Source: Blastococcus sp. CT_GayMR19
GTDB taxonomy: Bacteria > Actinomycetota > Actinomycetes > Mycobacteriales > Geodermatophilaceae
Assembly (NCBI RefSeq): GCF_004570385.1
Contig: NZ_SPQL01000020.1
Location: 1-54,514 of the forward strand
Length of the DNA: 54,514 nt
Direction: 5' to 3'
Each line of letters starts with the position of its first letter. Within the stretch, counting starts at the first letter, position 1. Position numbers and translations under genes: made by a program. Below, piece after piece: positions 1-6,587 of this stretch. Under the pieces are notes generated by a model, which had not been told where the DNA came from, did no database searches, and saw only the letters and a list, made by a program, of their open reading frames with translations.

Positions 1-148
1 GCCAGCCGCCCCGGTCGTCGAACTCGGCGACCAGCCGCAACCACGCCGCGGTCGCCGCCGCCAACCGCACCGCCCCCGCGGTGATCGCCCGCGCCAGCTC
101 CGGCAGCGGCGAACCCGACCCATGCTCCGCGTCCGCTATCGAACTCAT
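1..148 (-). CDS. DUF222/13E12-family HNH endonuclease, N-terminal fragment
   Basis: The minus strand reads open from an ATG at 148 to the window edge, giving about 49 residues beginning MSSIADAEHGSGSP and reaching LRLVAEFDDRGGW. An Ala/Leu-rich helix followed by LVAEFDDRGGW is typical of the start of the DUF222 domain in 13E12-repeat proteins, which normally end in an HNH nuclease domain; that part lies outside the window. A complete relative sits at 42057-43679. The start is supported by an SOS-box-like palindrome overlapping it and by DNA similarity to the 5' region of the other copy (GTCGG, a TA-rich stretch, then CATG.GTTCGA). The family's function is uncertain; these are multicopy putative endonucleases. 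The call rests on a short stretch. Confidence 0.6.
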   Translation of the reverse strand, partial: MSSIADAEHGSGSPLPELARAITAGAVRLAAATAAWLRLVAEFDDRGGW

Positions 149-154
149 GTTCGG
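139..154 (-). promoter_or_regulatory. LexA/SOS-box-like palindrome over the HNH gene start
   Basis: TCGAACTCATGTTCGG matches the actinobacterial SOS box TCGAAC-N4-GTTCGA at 11 of 12 defined positions. Its centre contains the ATG (minus strand) of the HNH/DUF222 gene, so bound LexA would block transcription start or elongation. SOS boxes in front of 13E12-family genes are known from mycobacteria. A related box overlaps the start of the second family member at 42049-42064. Confidence 0.55.
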
Positions 155-200
155 ATGGTATTGGGCGCCACCGACAAAACTCGCTGGTCAGCGGATCGTC

Positions 201-369
201 ACGCTTCCGCGGAAGCGTCCGTGGGGTGGGGTGGATCCCGGTCGGTGCGCGCGAGACGGGGGGACAGGGGGCGCTTCCGCGGAACCGTCCGCGCGGCGAG
301 CTCTGCCGGTGAGGGGGAACGGCGGGCGGGGGTCTCCGAGCAGGGGTGGGCGCTTCCGCGGAAGCGCCC
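201..369. repeat. Three copies of a CTTCCGCGGAAG-type palindrome
   Basis: Three short palindromes share the core TTCCGCGGAA. ACGCTTCCGCGGAAGCGT at 201-218 is a perfect 18-bp palindrome. The copy at 271-288 keeps the 10-bp core. The copy at 348-369 is a perfect 22-bp palindrome with extra GGG/CCC ends. The centres are 70 and 79 bp apart, in the gap between the DUF2786 stop and the start of the HNH gene. A degenerate copy with one extra G lies near 1738. No T-run follows, so they are not obvious terminators; they may be REP-like elements or protein binding sites. I see nothing else in 155-379. Confidence 0.7.
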
Positions 370-379
370 GCATCGGGCA

Positions 380-1600
380 TCAGCGCAGTGAGGACCGGCG
401 AAAGCCGACGTCGGCGCGCTCGGCCGCGTCGCGGCCCGCGTACCAACCATCTGCGTCGACCGACGCCCGGCTGCGGGTTGCGCGCACGCGCGGGAAGAGT
501 TCGGCGACGCGTTCCTCGACCGCCACCTGGCGGCTGCGCAGTACCGGGAGCAGGTCGATGTCGTGCTCGGCCGCTGCCTCAGCAGTGGCGCTCTGCCTGG
601 CAGTGCGCAGCCGTTCGCCGATCCGGTGGGCGTAGCCGAGCAGGAACGACCGCCGGAACGACCGGGAGGCCGATCGGTCTCCCGTCAGGCGCTCGGCAGC
701 CGACAGGGCGTGGGCCACCTGGAGCAGCAGGGACGTGAACAGCAGCTCGACGGCGGCGACGTCGGCCCGGACGCCCACCAGGTTGGCGATCCCCAGGGTC
801 GAGTACCAGACCACCCGGACGTCGTTGGCCTCGGCGACCGCGGCGAGCAGCTGCATCTTGGCGCGGACGTACGGGTCCGAGACGTGCACGCGCCGGGTAT
901 CTACCAGACGGCCATCGGTGGATGACGGTCCGGCCTCGAGGAGTGCCGCGTCGATCGCGTGCCGCGTCATCAGCTCCTGCGCCTTGGCCGTCAGCGACTC
1001 GGCCTCGTCCGGGAACTCGGTCGACTCGGCCTTGGCGAGCAGGCCGCGGATCCGGCGCAGGACCCGGTCGTCGCTGGGAGCCGGGTTCTCGGCGCGACGC
1101 GAGTGACGCGGTCCCCAGCGCGACGGCGGCGGCAGCAAGGCGTCGATGGAGAGGGTGGCCTGCAGCGCGCCGGCGAGCCGGATCACGATCCGCCATGCCT
1201 CCGCGGGCGCCAGTCGTCCGGCGCGATGCCAGGCATGCACCACGGCGGGATCGCCCGGTCCGAGCGCGTCCAGCTCGGACAACTGCTCGACCCAGGCGTC
1301 CGGCGCCCGGTGCACGGCGTCGCTGCGGCGCGCGTGCTCCGCGATCAGGGCCACCACCAGCGGCACGCTGCCCGCCGTCGCCTCCCGCCGGGCGACGTGC
1401 ACGACGTCGGCCGGTTGCCAGCCGCGCTCCCAGGTCTCCTCGAGCGCCGTGAGCAGGGCCTGGGTGACAGTCCCCTGCGCGTCGACCGAGGGATCTCGCG
1501 TCGCGAACGTGGCCGCCAGTTCCTGGGCAACCCCGCCATCGGTCATTGCGCCATGCCGCAGGAGTTCGGAGAGCCACGCGTCGTTCGCCACGTCGAGCAT
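380..1600 (-). CDS. DUF2786 domain-containing protein
   Basis: This is a 406-residue protein when started at the ATG at 1600 (MLDVANDAWL). The frame is open about 60 residues further upstream, but that stretch is Arg-rich and unlike a real N-terminus. The middle holds the DUF2786 signature: RRIRGLLAKAESTEFPDEA followed by AKAQELMTRHAID, an N-terminal helical motif found in many actinobacterial and phage proteins. The remaining C-terminal half, with VRVVWYS and a long helical segment, is the part often annotated with DUF2786. The function is unknown; some relatives are called SprT-like or phage-associated, but no HExxH zinc motif is visible. It is divergent from the HTH-TOBE gene at 1822 and shares a 221-bp intergenic region with it. 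Confidence 0.75.
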   Translation of the reverse strand: MLDVANDAWLSELLRHGAMTDGGVAQELAATFATRDPSVDAQGTVTQALLTALEETWERGWQPADVVHVARREATAGSVPLVVALIAEHARRSDAVHRAPDAWVEQLSELDALGPGDPAVVHAWHRAGRLAPAEAWRIVIRLAGALQATLSIDALLPPPSRWGPRHSRRAENPAPSDDRVLRRIRGLLAKAESTEFPDEAESLTAKAQELMTRHAIDAALLEAGPSSTDGRLVDTRRVHVSDPYVRAKMQLLAAVAEANDVRVVWYSTLGIANLVGVRADVAAVELLFTSLLLQVAHALSAAERLTGDRSASRSFRRSFLLGYAHRIGERLRTARQSATAEAAAEHDIDLLPVLRSRQVAVEERVAELFPRVRATRSRASVDADGWYAGRDAAERADVGFRRSSLR

Positions 1601-1635
1601 GCTGCCCCGCGCTGCCGACGGCGGGCCCGCGCCGG

Positions 1636-1661
1636 CTGTGGACAACGGCCCGCGTCCACAG
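1636..1661. promoter_or_regulatory. Inverted repeat CTGTGGAC/GTCCACAG
   Basis: An 8-bp perfect inverted repeat with a 10-bp spacer lies between the divergent DUF2786 and HTH-TOBE genes. The left arm extends to TGTGGACAA, the reverse complement of the high-GC DnaA box TTGTCCACA; the right arm matches 7 of 9 positions. It may be an operator for either gene or a DnaA site. One such 9-mer is expected by chance in a window this size, so only the paired arrangement adds weight. Confidence 0.35.
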
Positions 1662-1821
1662 TGGCGTCTACCGTCTTGCCGGCCGCTCTGCCGTCGGATC
1701 GCCGGGATGGCCCGCCGGGCGATGGCGCACCTCGTCGACGCTTCCGCGGGAACGCCGATCCCGCGTCTGCGGAGCCTCGCTTCCATTGCTCTTCCGCAGA
1801 TACGGATCTACGGTGTAGGCC

Positions 1822-2217
1822 GTGCCGACTACGTACCGGATCGCCGAGGCCGCCGCGCTGCTCGGTGTCAGCGACGACACCGTCCGGCGGTGGATCGACA
1901 GCGGACGGTTGCCGGCGCATCGGGAGGGGAGCGGCCCCGCCGTCGTCGACGGCGCCGACCTGGCGGCCGTCGCGACCACCCTCCGCGAGCCCCCGGACCC
2001 GGGGACGACGCGGTCGTCGTCGGCCCGCAACCGGCTCACCGGAATAGTCACCCGGGTCGTCCGCGACACGGTGATGGCCCAGGTCGAGATCCAGGCCGGG
2101 CCGTTCCGGCTGGTCTCGCTCATGTCCCGGGAAGCCGCGGACGAGCTGGGCCTCGACGTCGGCGTCCGTGCCGTGGCCACGGTCAAGGCCACCCAGGTCA
2201 GCGTGGACGTGCCATGA
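1822..2217 (+). CDS. MerR/excisionase-type HTH protein with C-terminal molybdate-binding (TOBE) domain
   Basis: The product is 131 residues from a GTG start. Residues 4-50 form a MerR/excisionase-type helix-turn-helix (YRIAEAAALLGVSDDTVRRW, then DSGRLPAHRE). Residues 70-131 form a TOBE/Mop domain (GIVTRVVRDTVMAQVEI through VATVKATQVSVDVP), the fold that binds molybdate or tungstate in ModE, Mop and ModC. It directly precedes modABC in the same direction with a 49-bp gap, so it is probably the molybdate-responsive regulator of the transporter. It is not ModE: the HTH is of a different class and there is a single TOBE unit. DNA binding and molybdate sensing are inferred from the domains and the neighbours. 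Confidence 0.8.
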   Translation: MPTTYRIAEAAALLGVSDDTVRRWIDSGRLPAHREGSGPAVVDGADLAAVATTLREPPDPGTTRSSSARNRLTGIVTRVVRDTVMAQVEIQAGPFRLVSLMSREAADELGLDVGVRAVATVKATQVSVDVP

Positions 2218-2237
2218 GCCGTCGCGACTGCGCGCTG

Positions 2238-2268
2238 ATCGGGGCCATAGCGCCCGGGAAACCCCGAT
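2238..2268 (+). promoter_or_regulatory. Inverted repeat sequestering the modA start
   Basis: ATCGGGG at 2238-2244 pairs with CCCCGAT at 2262-2268, and the second arm runs into the modA ATG at 2267. In RNA this is a 7-bp stem with a 17-nt loop that would mask the start codon. It could be a translational control hairpin or an operator for the HTH-TOBE protein. The structure is short and may be incidental. Confidence 0.3.
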
Positions 2269-3064
2269 GAGCACACACCCGCGCCGACTCGTGACCGCGC
2301 TCGGCCTGGCCGTGGTCCTGGCCGGCTGCGGTTCGCCGGCGTCGTCCTCCGACGTCGCGCCCGGCTCCGCGGACGGGAAGCTGACCGGCACCCTGACGGT
2401 GCTGGCGGCGGCATCGCTGACCGACGTCTTCACCGGTCTCGGCGACCGGCTGATGGCGGAACACCGCTCGCTCGAGGTCCGGTTCAGCTTCGCCGGCAGC
2501 TCGGCACTGGCCACGCAGATCGTCCAGGGGGCGCCGGCCGACGTGTTCGCCTCGGCGAACGAGAGCCAGATGCGCGTGGTCACCGACGCGGGTCTGGAGG
2601 CCGGCGCCCCGACGCTGTTCGCCGAGAACGTCCTGGAGATCGCCGTCCCGCCGGGGAACCCGGGCCGGGTCACCGGTCTCGCGGACTTCGCCGACCCTGA
2701 CCTCGCGCTCGCGATCTGCGCGGCCGACGTCCCGTGTGGCGCGGCCGCGCGGCAGGTCTTCGAGGCCGCGGGCGTCACGGCCGCGCCCGACACCGAGGAG
2801 GAGGACGTGCGCGCCGCCCTCACCAAGGTCGAGCTCGGCGAGGTGGACGCCGCCCTCGTCTACGCCTCCGACGTGCGCAGCGCCGGATCCGCGGTCGAGG
2901 GCATTCCCTTCCCCGAGGCGGAGGAGGCGGTCAACGCGTATCCGATCTGCATCCTCGGCGCCGCCCCCAATCCCGACGCGGCGCGGGCGTTCGTCGACCT
3001 GGTGCGCTCGGAGGAGGGGCAGGCCGCCCTCGAGGGCGCCGGCTTCCGCCCGCAGGCTTCGTGA
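2267..3064 (+). CDS. modA: Molybdate ABC transporter substrate-binding lipoprotein ModA
   Basis: A 265-residue periplasmic-type binding protein delivers molybdate to ModBC. It begins with a lipoprotein signal peptide (hydrophobic stretch, then LAGC with the lipidated Cys at position 21), as expected for a Gram-positive binding protein anchored outside the membrane. The fold is recognisable from LTVLAAASLTDVF near residue 45, SFAGSSALATQI near 80 and APADVFASA just after, which supply the Ser/Ala oxyanion-binding positions of ModA. I chose the ATG at 2267, since the longer open frame lacks a plausible N-terminus. Its stop overlaps the GTG of modB, so modABC is translationally coupled. Tungstate could be an alternative ligand. 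Confidence 0.92.
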   Translation: MSTHPRRLVTALGLAVVLAGCGSPASSSDVAPGSADGKLTGTLTVLAAASLTDVFTGLGDRLMAEHRSLEVRFSFAGSSALATQIVQGAPADVFASANESQMRVVTDAGLEAGAPTLFAENVLEIAVPPGNPGRVTGLADFADPDLALAICAADVPCGAAARQVFEAAGVTAAPDTEEEDVRAALTKVELGEVDAALVYASDVRSAGSAVEGIPFPEAEEAVNAYPICILGAAPNPDAARAFVDLVRSEEGQAALEGAGFRPQAS

Positions 3065-3858
3065 GCCGCCGCGAACGGACCGTCCCCGCGCCGCTGCTCG
3101 TACCCGCCGGCCTCGCGGTGCTCTTCCTCGTCCTGCCCCTGCTCGGGCTGGTCCTCCGCGCACCGTGGTCGGCCATCGGCCCGACCCTCGCCGAGCCCGA
3201 GGTGGGTCAGGCGCTCCGGCTGTCCCTGGTCTCCGCCACGCTCGCCACCGTGCTGTCCCTGCTGCTCGGGGTGCCGCTGGCCTGGGTGCTGGCGCGGTCG
3301 CGGGTCCGGGGCCGGAGCGTGCTCCGCGCGCTGGTCACCGTGCCTCTCGTGCTGCCTCCGGTGGTGGGCGGCGTCGCGCTGTTCCTGGTGCTCGGCCGGC
3401 AGGGGATCGTCGGGCGCTGGCTGTTCGAGCAGTTCGACGTCACGATCCCGTTCACGACGACCGCGGTGGTGATCGCCGAGACCTTCGTGGCCATGCCCTT
3501 CCTGGTGATCAGCGTCGAAGGTGCGCTGCGGGCTGCTGACACGCGGTTCGAGGACGTCGCCGCGACGCTCGGCGCCGACCGCTGGACCACCTTCCGGAAG
3601 GTCACGCTCCCCCTGGTGGCACCGGGCGTGGCTGCCGGAGCAGTGCTCTGCTGGGCGCGGGCGCTGGGCGAGTTCGGCGCGACCATCACCTTCGCGGGCA
3701 ATTTCCCGGGGACGACGCAGACGATGCCGCTCGCGGTCTACCTCGCCCTGCAGCGCGATCCCGAGGCGGCGATCGTGCTCTCGCTCCTGCTCCTCGTGGT
3801 CTCGCTGGCGACGTTGCTCCTGCTGCGGGACCGCTGGCTCGGCCGGGTGGCGCCGTGA
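3061..3858 (+). CDS. modB: Molybdate ABC transporter permease ModB
   Basis: The 265-residue integral membrane permease has about five to six hydrophobic helices. The cytoplasmic EAA loop that docks the ATPase is clear: EDVAATLGADRWTTFRKVTL near residue 165. The N-terminal segment (LLVPAGLAVLFLVLPLLGL) is the first membrane helix. The GTG start overlaps the modA stop as GTGA, and the gene in turn overlaps modC. The length is slightly above E. coli ModB (229 residues). Family plus position between modA and modC make the assignment firm. Confidence 0.92.
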   Translation: MSRRERTVPAPLLVPAGLAVLFLVLPLLGLVLRAPWSAIGPTLAEPEVGQALRLSLVSATLATVLSLLLGVPLAWVLARSRVRGRSVLRALVTVPLVLPPVVGGVALFLVLGRQGIVGRWLFEQFDVTIPFTTTAVVIAETFVAMPFLVISVEGALRAADTRFEDVAATLGADRWTTFRKVTLPLVAPGVAAGAVLCWARALGEFGATITFAGNFPGTTQTMPLAVYLALQRDPEAAIVLSLLLLVVSLATLLLLRDRWLGRVAP

Positions 3859-4901
3859 CCCTCGACGCGTCGATCGCGCTGCGGCTGGGCTCGCTCGACC
3901 TCGTCGTCGACCTGACGGTGGCGGACGGGGACGTGCTCGCCGTCCTCGGCCCGAACGGCGCCGGCAAGTCCACGCTGCTGCGCGTGCTCGCCGGGCTGCT
4001 GCGCCCCGACGGCGGCACCGTCACCGTCGACGGCGCCACCTGGGACGACGGGGCCACCCACCTGCCGCCGCACCGCCGTCCCCTCGGCGTCGTCTTCCAG
4101 GACTCGCTGCTCTTCCCGCACCTGAGCGTCGGCGACAACGTGGCCTTCGGGCTGCGCACCCGCGGGGTCCGCAAGGCGCCGGCCCGTGCGGCGGCGGCCG
4201 CCTGGCTGGCCCGGGTCGGGCTCGACGGGCTGGGCGACCGGCGGCCCGCGGAACTGTCCGGCGGCCAGGCGCAGCGGGCGGCGCTGGCCCGCGCCCTCGT
4301 GGGGGACCCCGCGCTGCTCCTGCTCGACGAGCCCCTGTCGGCGCTGGACGCCCGCACCCGGCTGACCGTGCGCGCCGAGCTGCGCCGTCACCTCGCGGAG
4401 TTCGGCGGCAGCACGGTGCTGGTGACGCACGACCCGGTGGACGCGATGGCCCTGGCGGACCGGGTCCTGGTGGTCGAGCACGGGCGGGTGGTCCAGGCCG
4501 GCACCCCCGACGAGGTGAACCGGCGCCCGCGCACCGACTACGTGGCCCGCCTCGTGGGGCTCTCGCTGCTGCCCGGCACGGGGGACGGGCGCAGCGTCCG
4601 GCTGGACGGCGGGGGAGTGGTCGCGGTCGGCGAGGAGACCGCCGGACCGGTCTTCGCCGCCGTCCGCCCGGAGTCGGTCGCCCTCTACCTCGCACGTCCC
4701 GAGGGCAGCCCGCGCAACGTGTGGCCGGCCCGCCTGGCCGGGGCGACCCCGCACGGGACGACGGTGCGCTGCGAGCTGGCCGGGGAGGTCCCGCTGGTCG
4801 CCGACGTCACCGCCACCGCCTTCGCCGAGCTCGGTCTCGTCCCGGGGGCGGACGTCTGGGCCACGGTGAAGGCCTCCGAGGTGGCCGTCTACGCCCGCTG
4901 A
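3855..4901 (+). CDS. modC: Molybdate ABC transporter ATP-binding protein ModC
   Basis: The 348-residue ATPase energises molybdate uptake. Walker A GPNGAGKST is at residues 32-40, the Q-loop is in FQDSLLFPH, the signature LSGGQAQRAAL is near residue 134, Walker B LLLLDEPLSALD is near 155, and the H-loop is LVTHD. The C-terminal quarter carries a TOBE/Mop regulatory domain, ending in WATVKASEVAVYAR, that senses cytoplasmic molybdate. The GTG start overlaps the end of modB, so the three transporter genes are one unit. The order modA-B-C behind an HTH-TOBE gene suggests feedback by molybdate. Confidence 0.93.
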   Translation: MTLDASIALRLGSLDLVVDLTVADGDVLAVLGPNGAGKSTLLRVLAGLLRPDGGTVTVDGATWDDGATHLPPHRRPLGVVFQDSLLFPHLSVGDNVAFGLRTRGVRKAPARAAAAAWLARVGLDGLGDRRPAELSGGQAQRAALARALVGDPALLLLDEPLSALDARTRLTVRAELRRHLAEFGGSTVLVTHDPVDAMALADRVLVVEHGRVVQAGTPDEVNRRPRTDYVARLVGLSLLPGTGDGRSVRLDGGGVVAVGEETAGPVFAAVRPESVALYLARPEGSPRNVWPARLAGATPHGTTVRCELAGEVPLVADVTATAFAELGLVPGADVWATVKASEVAVYAR

Positions 4902-4947
4902 GAGGGGCCAGGATGGCCATGTCGGCCGCTCTGGGAGGGTGGGTCGG

Positions 4948-5535
4948 ATGAATTCACCGATCGTCGCCGCCGTCGTCCTCGCCGCGGGGGGTGGCCGTCG
5001 CTACGGCATGCCCAAGGCGCTGGTGGAGTACGAGGGCAGCCTGCTGGTCGAGCGGGCAGTGCGGACGGCGCGCGCGGTGTGCGATCCGGTGCTCGTCGTG
5101 CTCGGCGCGCAGGCGGTCGAGGTCTGGCGGCACGCGGACCTGGGCGGATCGGCCGTCCTGGCCAACAAGGACTGGGAGAGCGGGATGGCGTCCTCCCTGC
5201 GCACGGGCCTGGAAGGGCTGCGCGGCTGGCCGGACCAGGTCGACGCGGCGCTGATCACGCTGGTGGACATGCCCGGCATGACCCCGGCGGCCCTGGAGAA
5301 GGTGCGTCATCAGGCCTCCCCCGGCGCGCTGGCGGTCGCGACCTACGACGGCGTCCGCGGGCACCCCGTGCTGCTGGGCCGTGACCACTGGGACGGGGTG
5401 ATCGAGACCCTGACCGGCGACGAGGGGGCCCGCCGCTACCTCGCGGAGCACGACGTCGTCGAGATCGACTGCACCGGGCTGGCCGATCCGACCGACCTCG
5501 ACGTCCCGCCACCCGGAGTAGGTTCGGCGCCGTGA
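4948..5535 (+). CDS. MocA-like molybdenum cofactor nucleotidyltransferase
   Basis: The 195-residue protein has the MobA/MocA nucleotidyltransferase fold. The N-terminal nucleotide-binding loop reads VVLAAGGGRRYGMPKAL, followed by a metal-binding Asp in LITLVDMPGM near residue 108 and RGHPVLLGRDHW further on. Members of this group attach CMP (MocA) or GMP (MobA) to molybdopterin. Because the window also encodes an XdhC protein and a xanthine-dehydrogenase-family enzyme, which uses the cytosine dinucleotide cofactor, MocA activity is the more likely one; this is inference. The ATG at 4948, nine bases after GGGAGG, is preferred over a GTG at 4939 that lies inside that Shine-Dalgarno sequence. 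It overlaps moaE by four bases. Confidence 0.8.
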   Translation: MNSPIVAAVVLAAGGGRRYGMPKALVEYEGSLLVERAVRTARAVCDPVLVVLGAQAVEVWRHADLGGSAVLANKDWESGMASSLRTGLEGLRGWPDQVDAALITLVDMPGMTPAALEKVRHQASPGALAVATYDGVRGHPVLLGRDHWDGVIETLTGDEGARRYLAEHDVVEIDCTGLADPTDLDVPPPGVGSAP

Positions 5536-5942
5536 TCGCGCAGGTGGTGGACGCGCCGCTGTCCGTGGCGGAGCACGAGGACGCCGTGGCCGACAAGGCC
5601 GCGGGCGCCGTCGTCTCCTTCGCCGGGGTCGTGCGCGACCACGACGGGGGGCGCTCGGTGACCGAGCTCGAGTACGTGGGCCACCCGTCGGCGGCCGAGG
5701 TGATCGTCGAGCTGGCCGCGGAGTTCGCCGCCCGCCCCGACGTGCACGCCGTCGCCGTCTCGCACCGGATCGGGCTGCTGGGCATCGGCGACGTCGCGCT
5801 GGCCTGCGCGGTCAGCGCCTCCCACCGCGGCCAGGCGTTCGCCGCCTGCGCCGAGCTCGTCGACGAGGTGAAGAAGCGGCTGCCCATCTGGAAGCGGCAG
5901 GTCTTCACCGACGGCGAGGAGGAGTGGGTCGCCTGCCCCTGA
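5532..5942 (+). CDS. moaE: Molybdopterin synthase catalytic subunit MoaE
   Basis: The 136-residue large subunit of molybdopterin synthase transfers sulfur from the MoaD thiocarboxylate to precursor Z (cPMP). Typical blocks are AGAVVSFAGVVRDHDGG near residue 26, LEYVGHPSAAE, AVSHRIGLLGIGD, and the C-terminal KKRLPIWKRQ, which carries the catalytic Lys residues. The GTG start overlaps the MocA-like gene as GTGA, so the two are co-translated. Its partner moaD lies 1.7 kb away on the opposite strand. A long imperfect palindrome follows the stop. Confidence 0.93.
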   Translation: MIAQVVDAPLSVAEHEDAVADKAAGAVVSFAGVVRDHDGGRSVTELEYVGHPSAAEVIVELAAEFAARPDVHAVAVSHRIGLLGIGDVALACAVSASHRGQAFAACAELVDEVKKRLPIWKRQVFTDGEEEWVACP

Positions 5943-5955
5943 TTCGGCCGTCAGT

Positions 5956-6003
5956 GTGCGCGAACGGGCAGTTCCCGGCCCGAACCTGCCCATCCGCGCG
6001 CAC
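5956..6003. terminator. Imperfect 48-bp palindrome between convergent genes
   Basis: GTGCGCGAACGGGCAG at 5956-5971 pairs with CTGCCCATCCGCGCGCAC at 5986-6003, with small mismatches, and the interior GTTC/GAAC also pairs. It sits between the moaE stop and the stop of the convergent gene at 6048, where a bidirectional terminator is expected. There is no T-run, so it could also be a REP-like element. Confidence 0.5.
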
Positions 6004-6047
6004 CGTGATCAAGGGCCGCCGCCCCCGGAATCGTGGGTGGCCCGCCC

Positions 6048-6389
6048 CTAGCGCGGTGTGGGCACCTGGTGCTTCACCCGGGCCTCGACCAGCTTGGTCG
6101 CCCCGGCGGCATGGGCCTCCACCTCGCCACAGCGCTCTCGCACCCGCTCGAGCATCTCGACGTCGCCCAGCGGCATCGTGGCCAGTATGCGGTCGGCGTG
6201 ATCGACGTCCGGGTGGGCCAGCACCGCGTCGACGAGGCGGGCCCCCGTCCCGGCCGGCAGATGGCCGGATTCCACATGCAGGTCGGTGTGGACGACGCCC
6301 GCAACGTCGGTGGGGCGCACCTCGGCGGTGGCGAGCGTGTGGCCGTTCGTCTCGATGAGGATGGTCGGGCGGTCTGCTGAGCGAGTCAT
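6048..6389 (-). CDS. Hypothetical protein, 113 residues
   Basis: I do not recognise a family. Started at the ATG at 6389 (MTRSADRPTILIETNG), preceded by GGAAGAAC, the protein is acidic and His/Asp-rich in the middle, with HTDLHVESGHLPAGTGARLVDAVLAHPDVDHADRI. No signal peptide, membrane segment or Cys motif is visible. The frame stays open to a GTG at 6548, but that extension is Arg/Pro-rich. The gene is convergent with moaE and follows the SMP-30 gene on the minus strand after about 200 bp in which I see no gene. Confidence 0.55.
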   Translation of the reverse strand: MTRSADRPTILIETNGHTLATAEVRPTDVAGVVHTDLHVESGHLPAGTGARLVDAVLAHPDVDHADRILATMPLGDVEMLERVRERCGEVEAHAAGATKLVEARVKHQVPTPR

Positions 6390-6587
6390 GGGCGTTCTTC
6401 CGCGGCGTCTGGGGTGGGACGTGGCACGACCCGGAAGCGGGCCGTGGCTGAACACAGAGCGGGCCGAGAAGGCCCGAGGACGCGCGACACTGCCCGTCGG
6501 CTCCACCCTCCACCCCATCGGGGTGCGGACGACGGTGATCGGCGCCACGCCGACCGGTTTCGCCGGACTGTGCAGCAGCCGTGACTC

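Noticed and set aside
1636-1661. Replication origin
   Set aside because: Only one perfect DnaA-type box and one partial box are present, and dnaA, dnaN or parAB are not nearby.
6390-6548. N-terminal extension of the hypothetical gene at 6048
   Set aside because: The extended sequence is Arg/Pro-rich, while the ATG at 6389 has a reasonable upstream GGAAGAAC.
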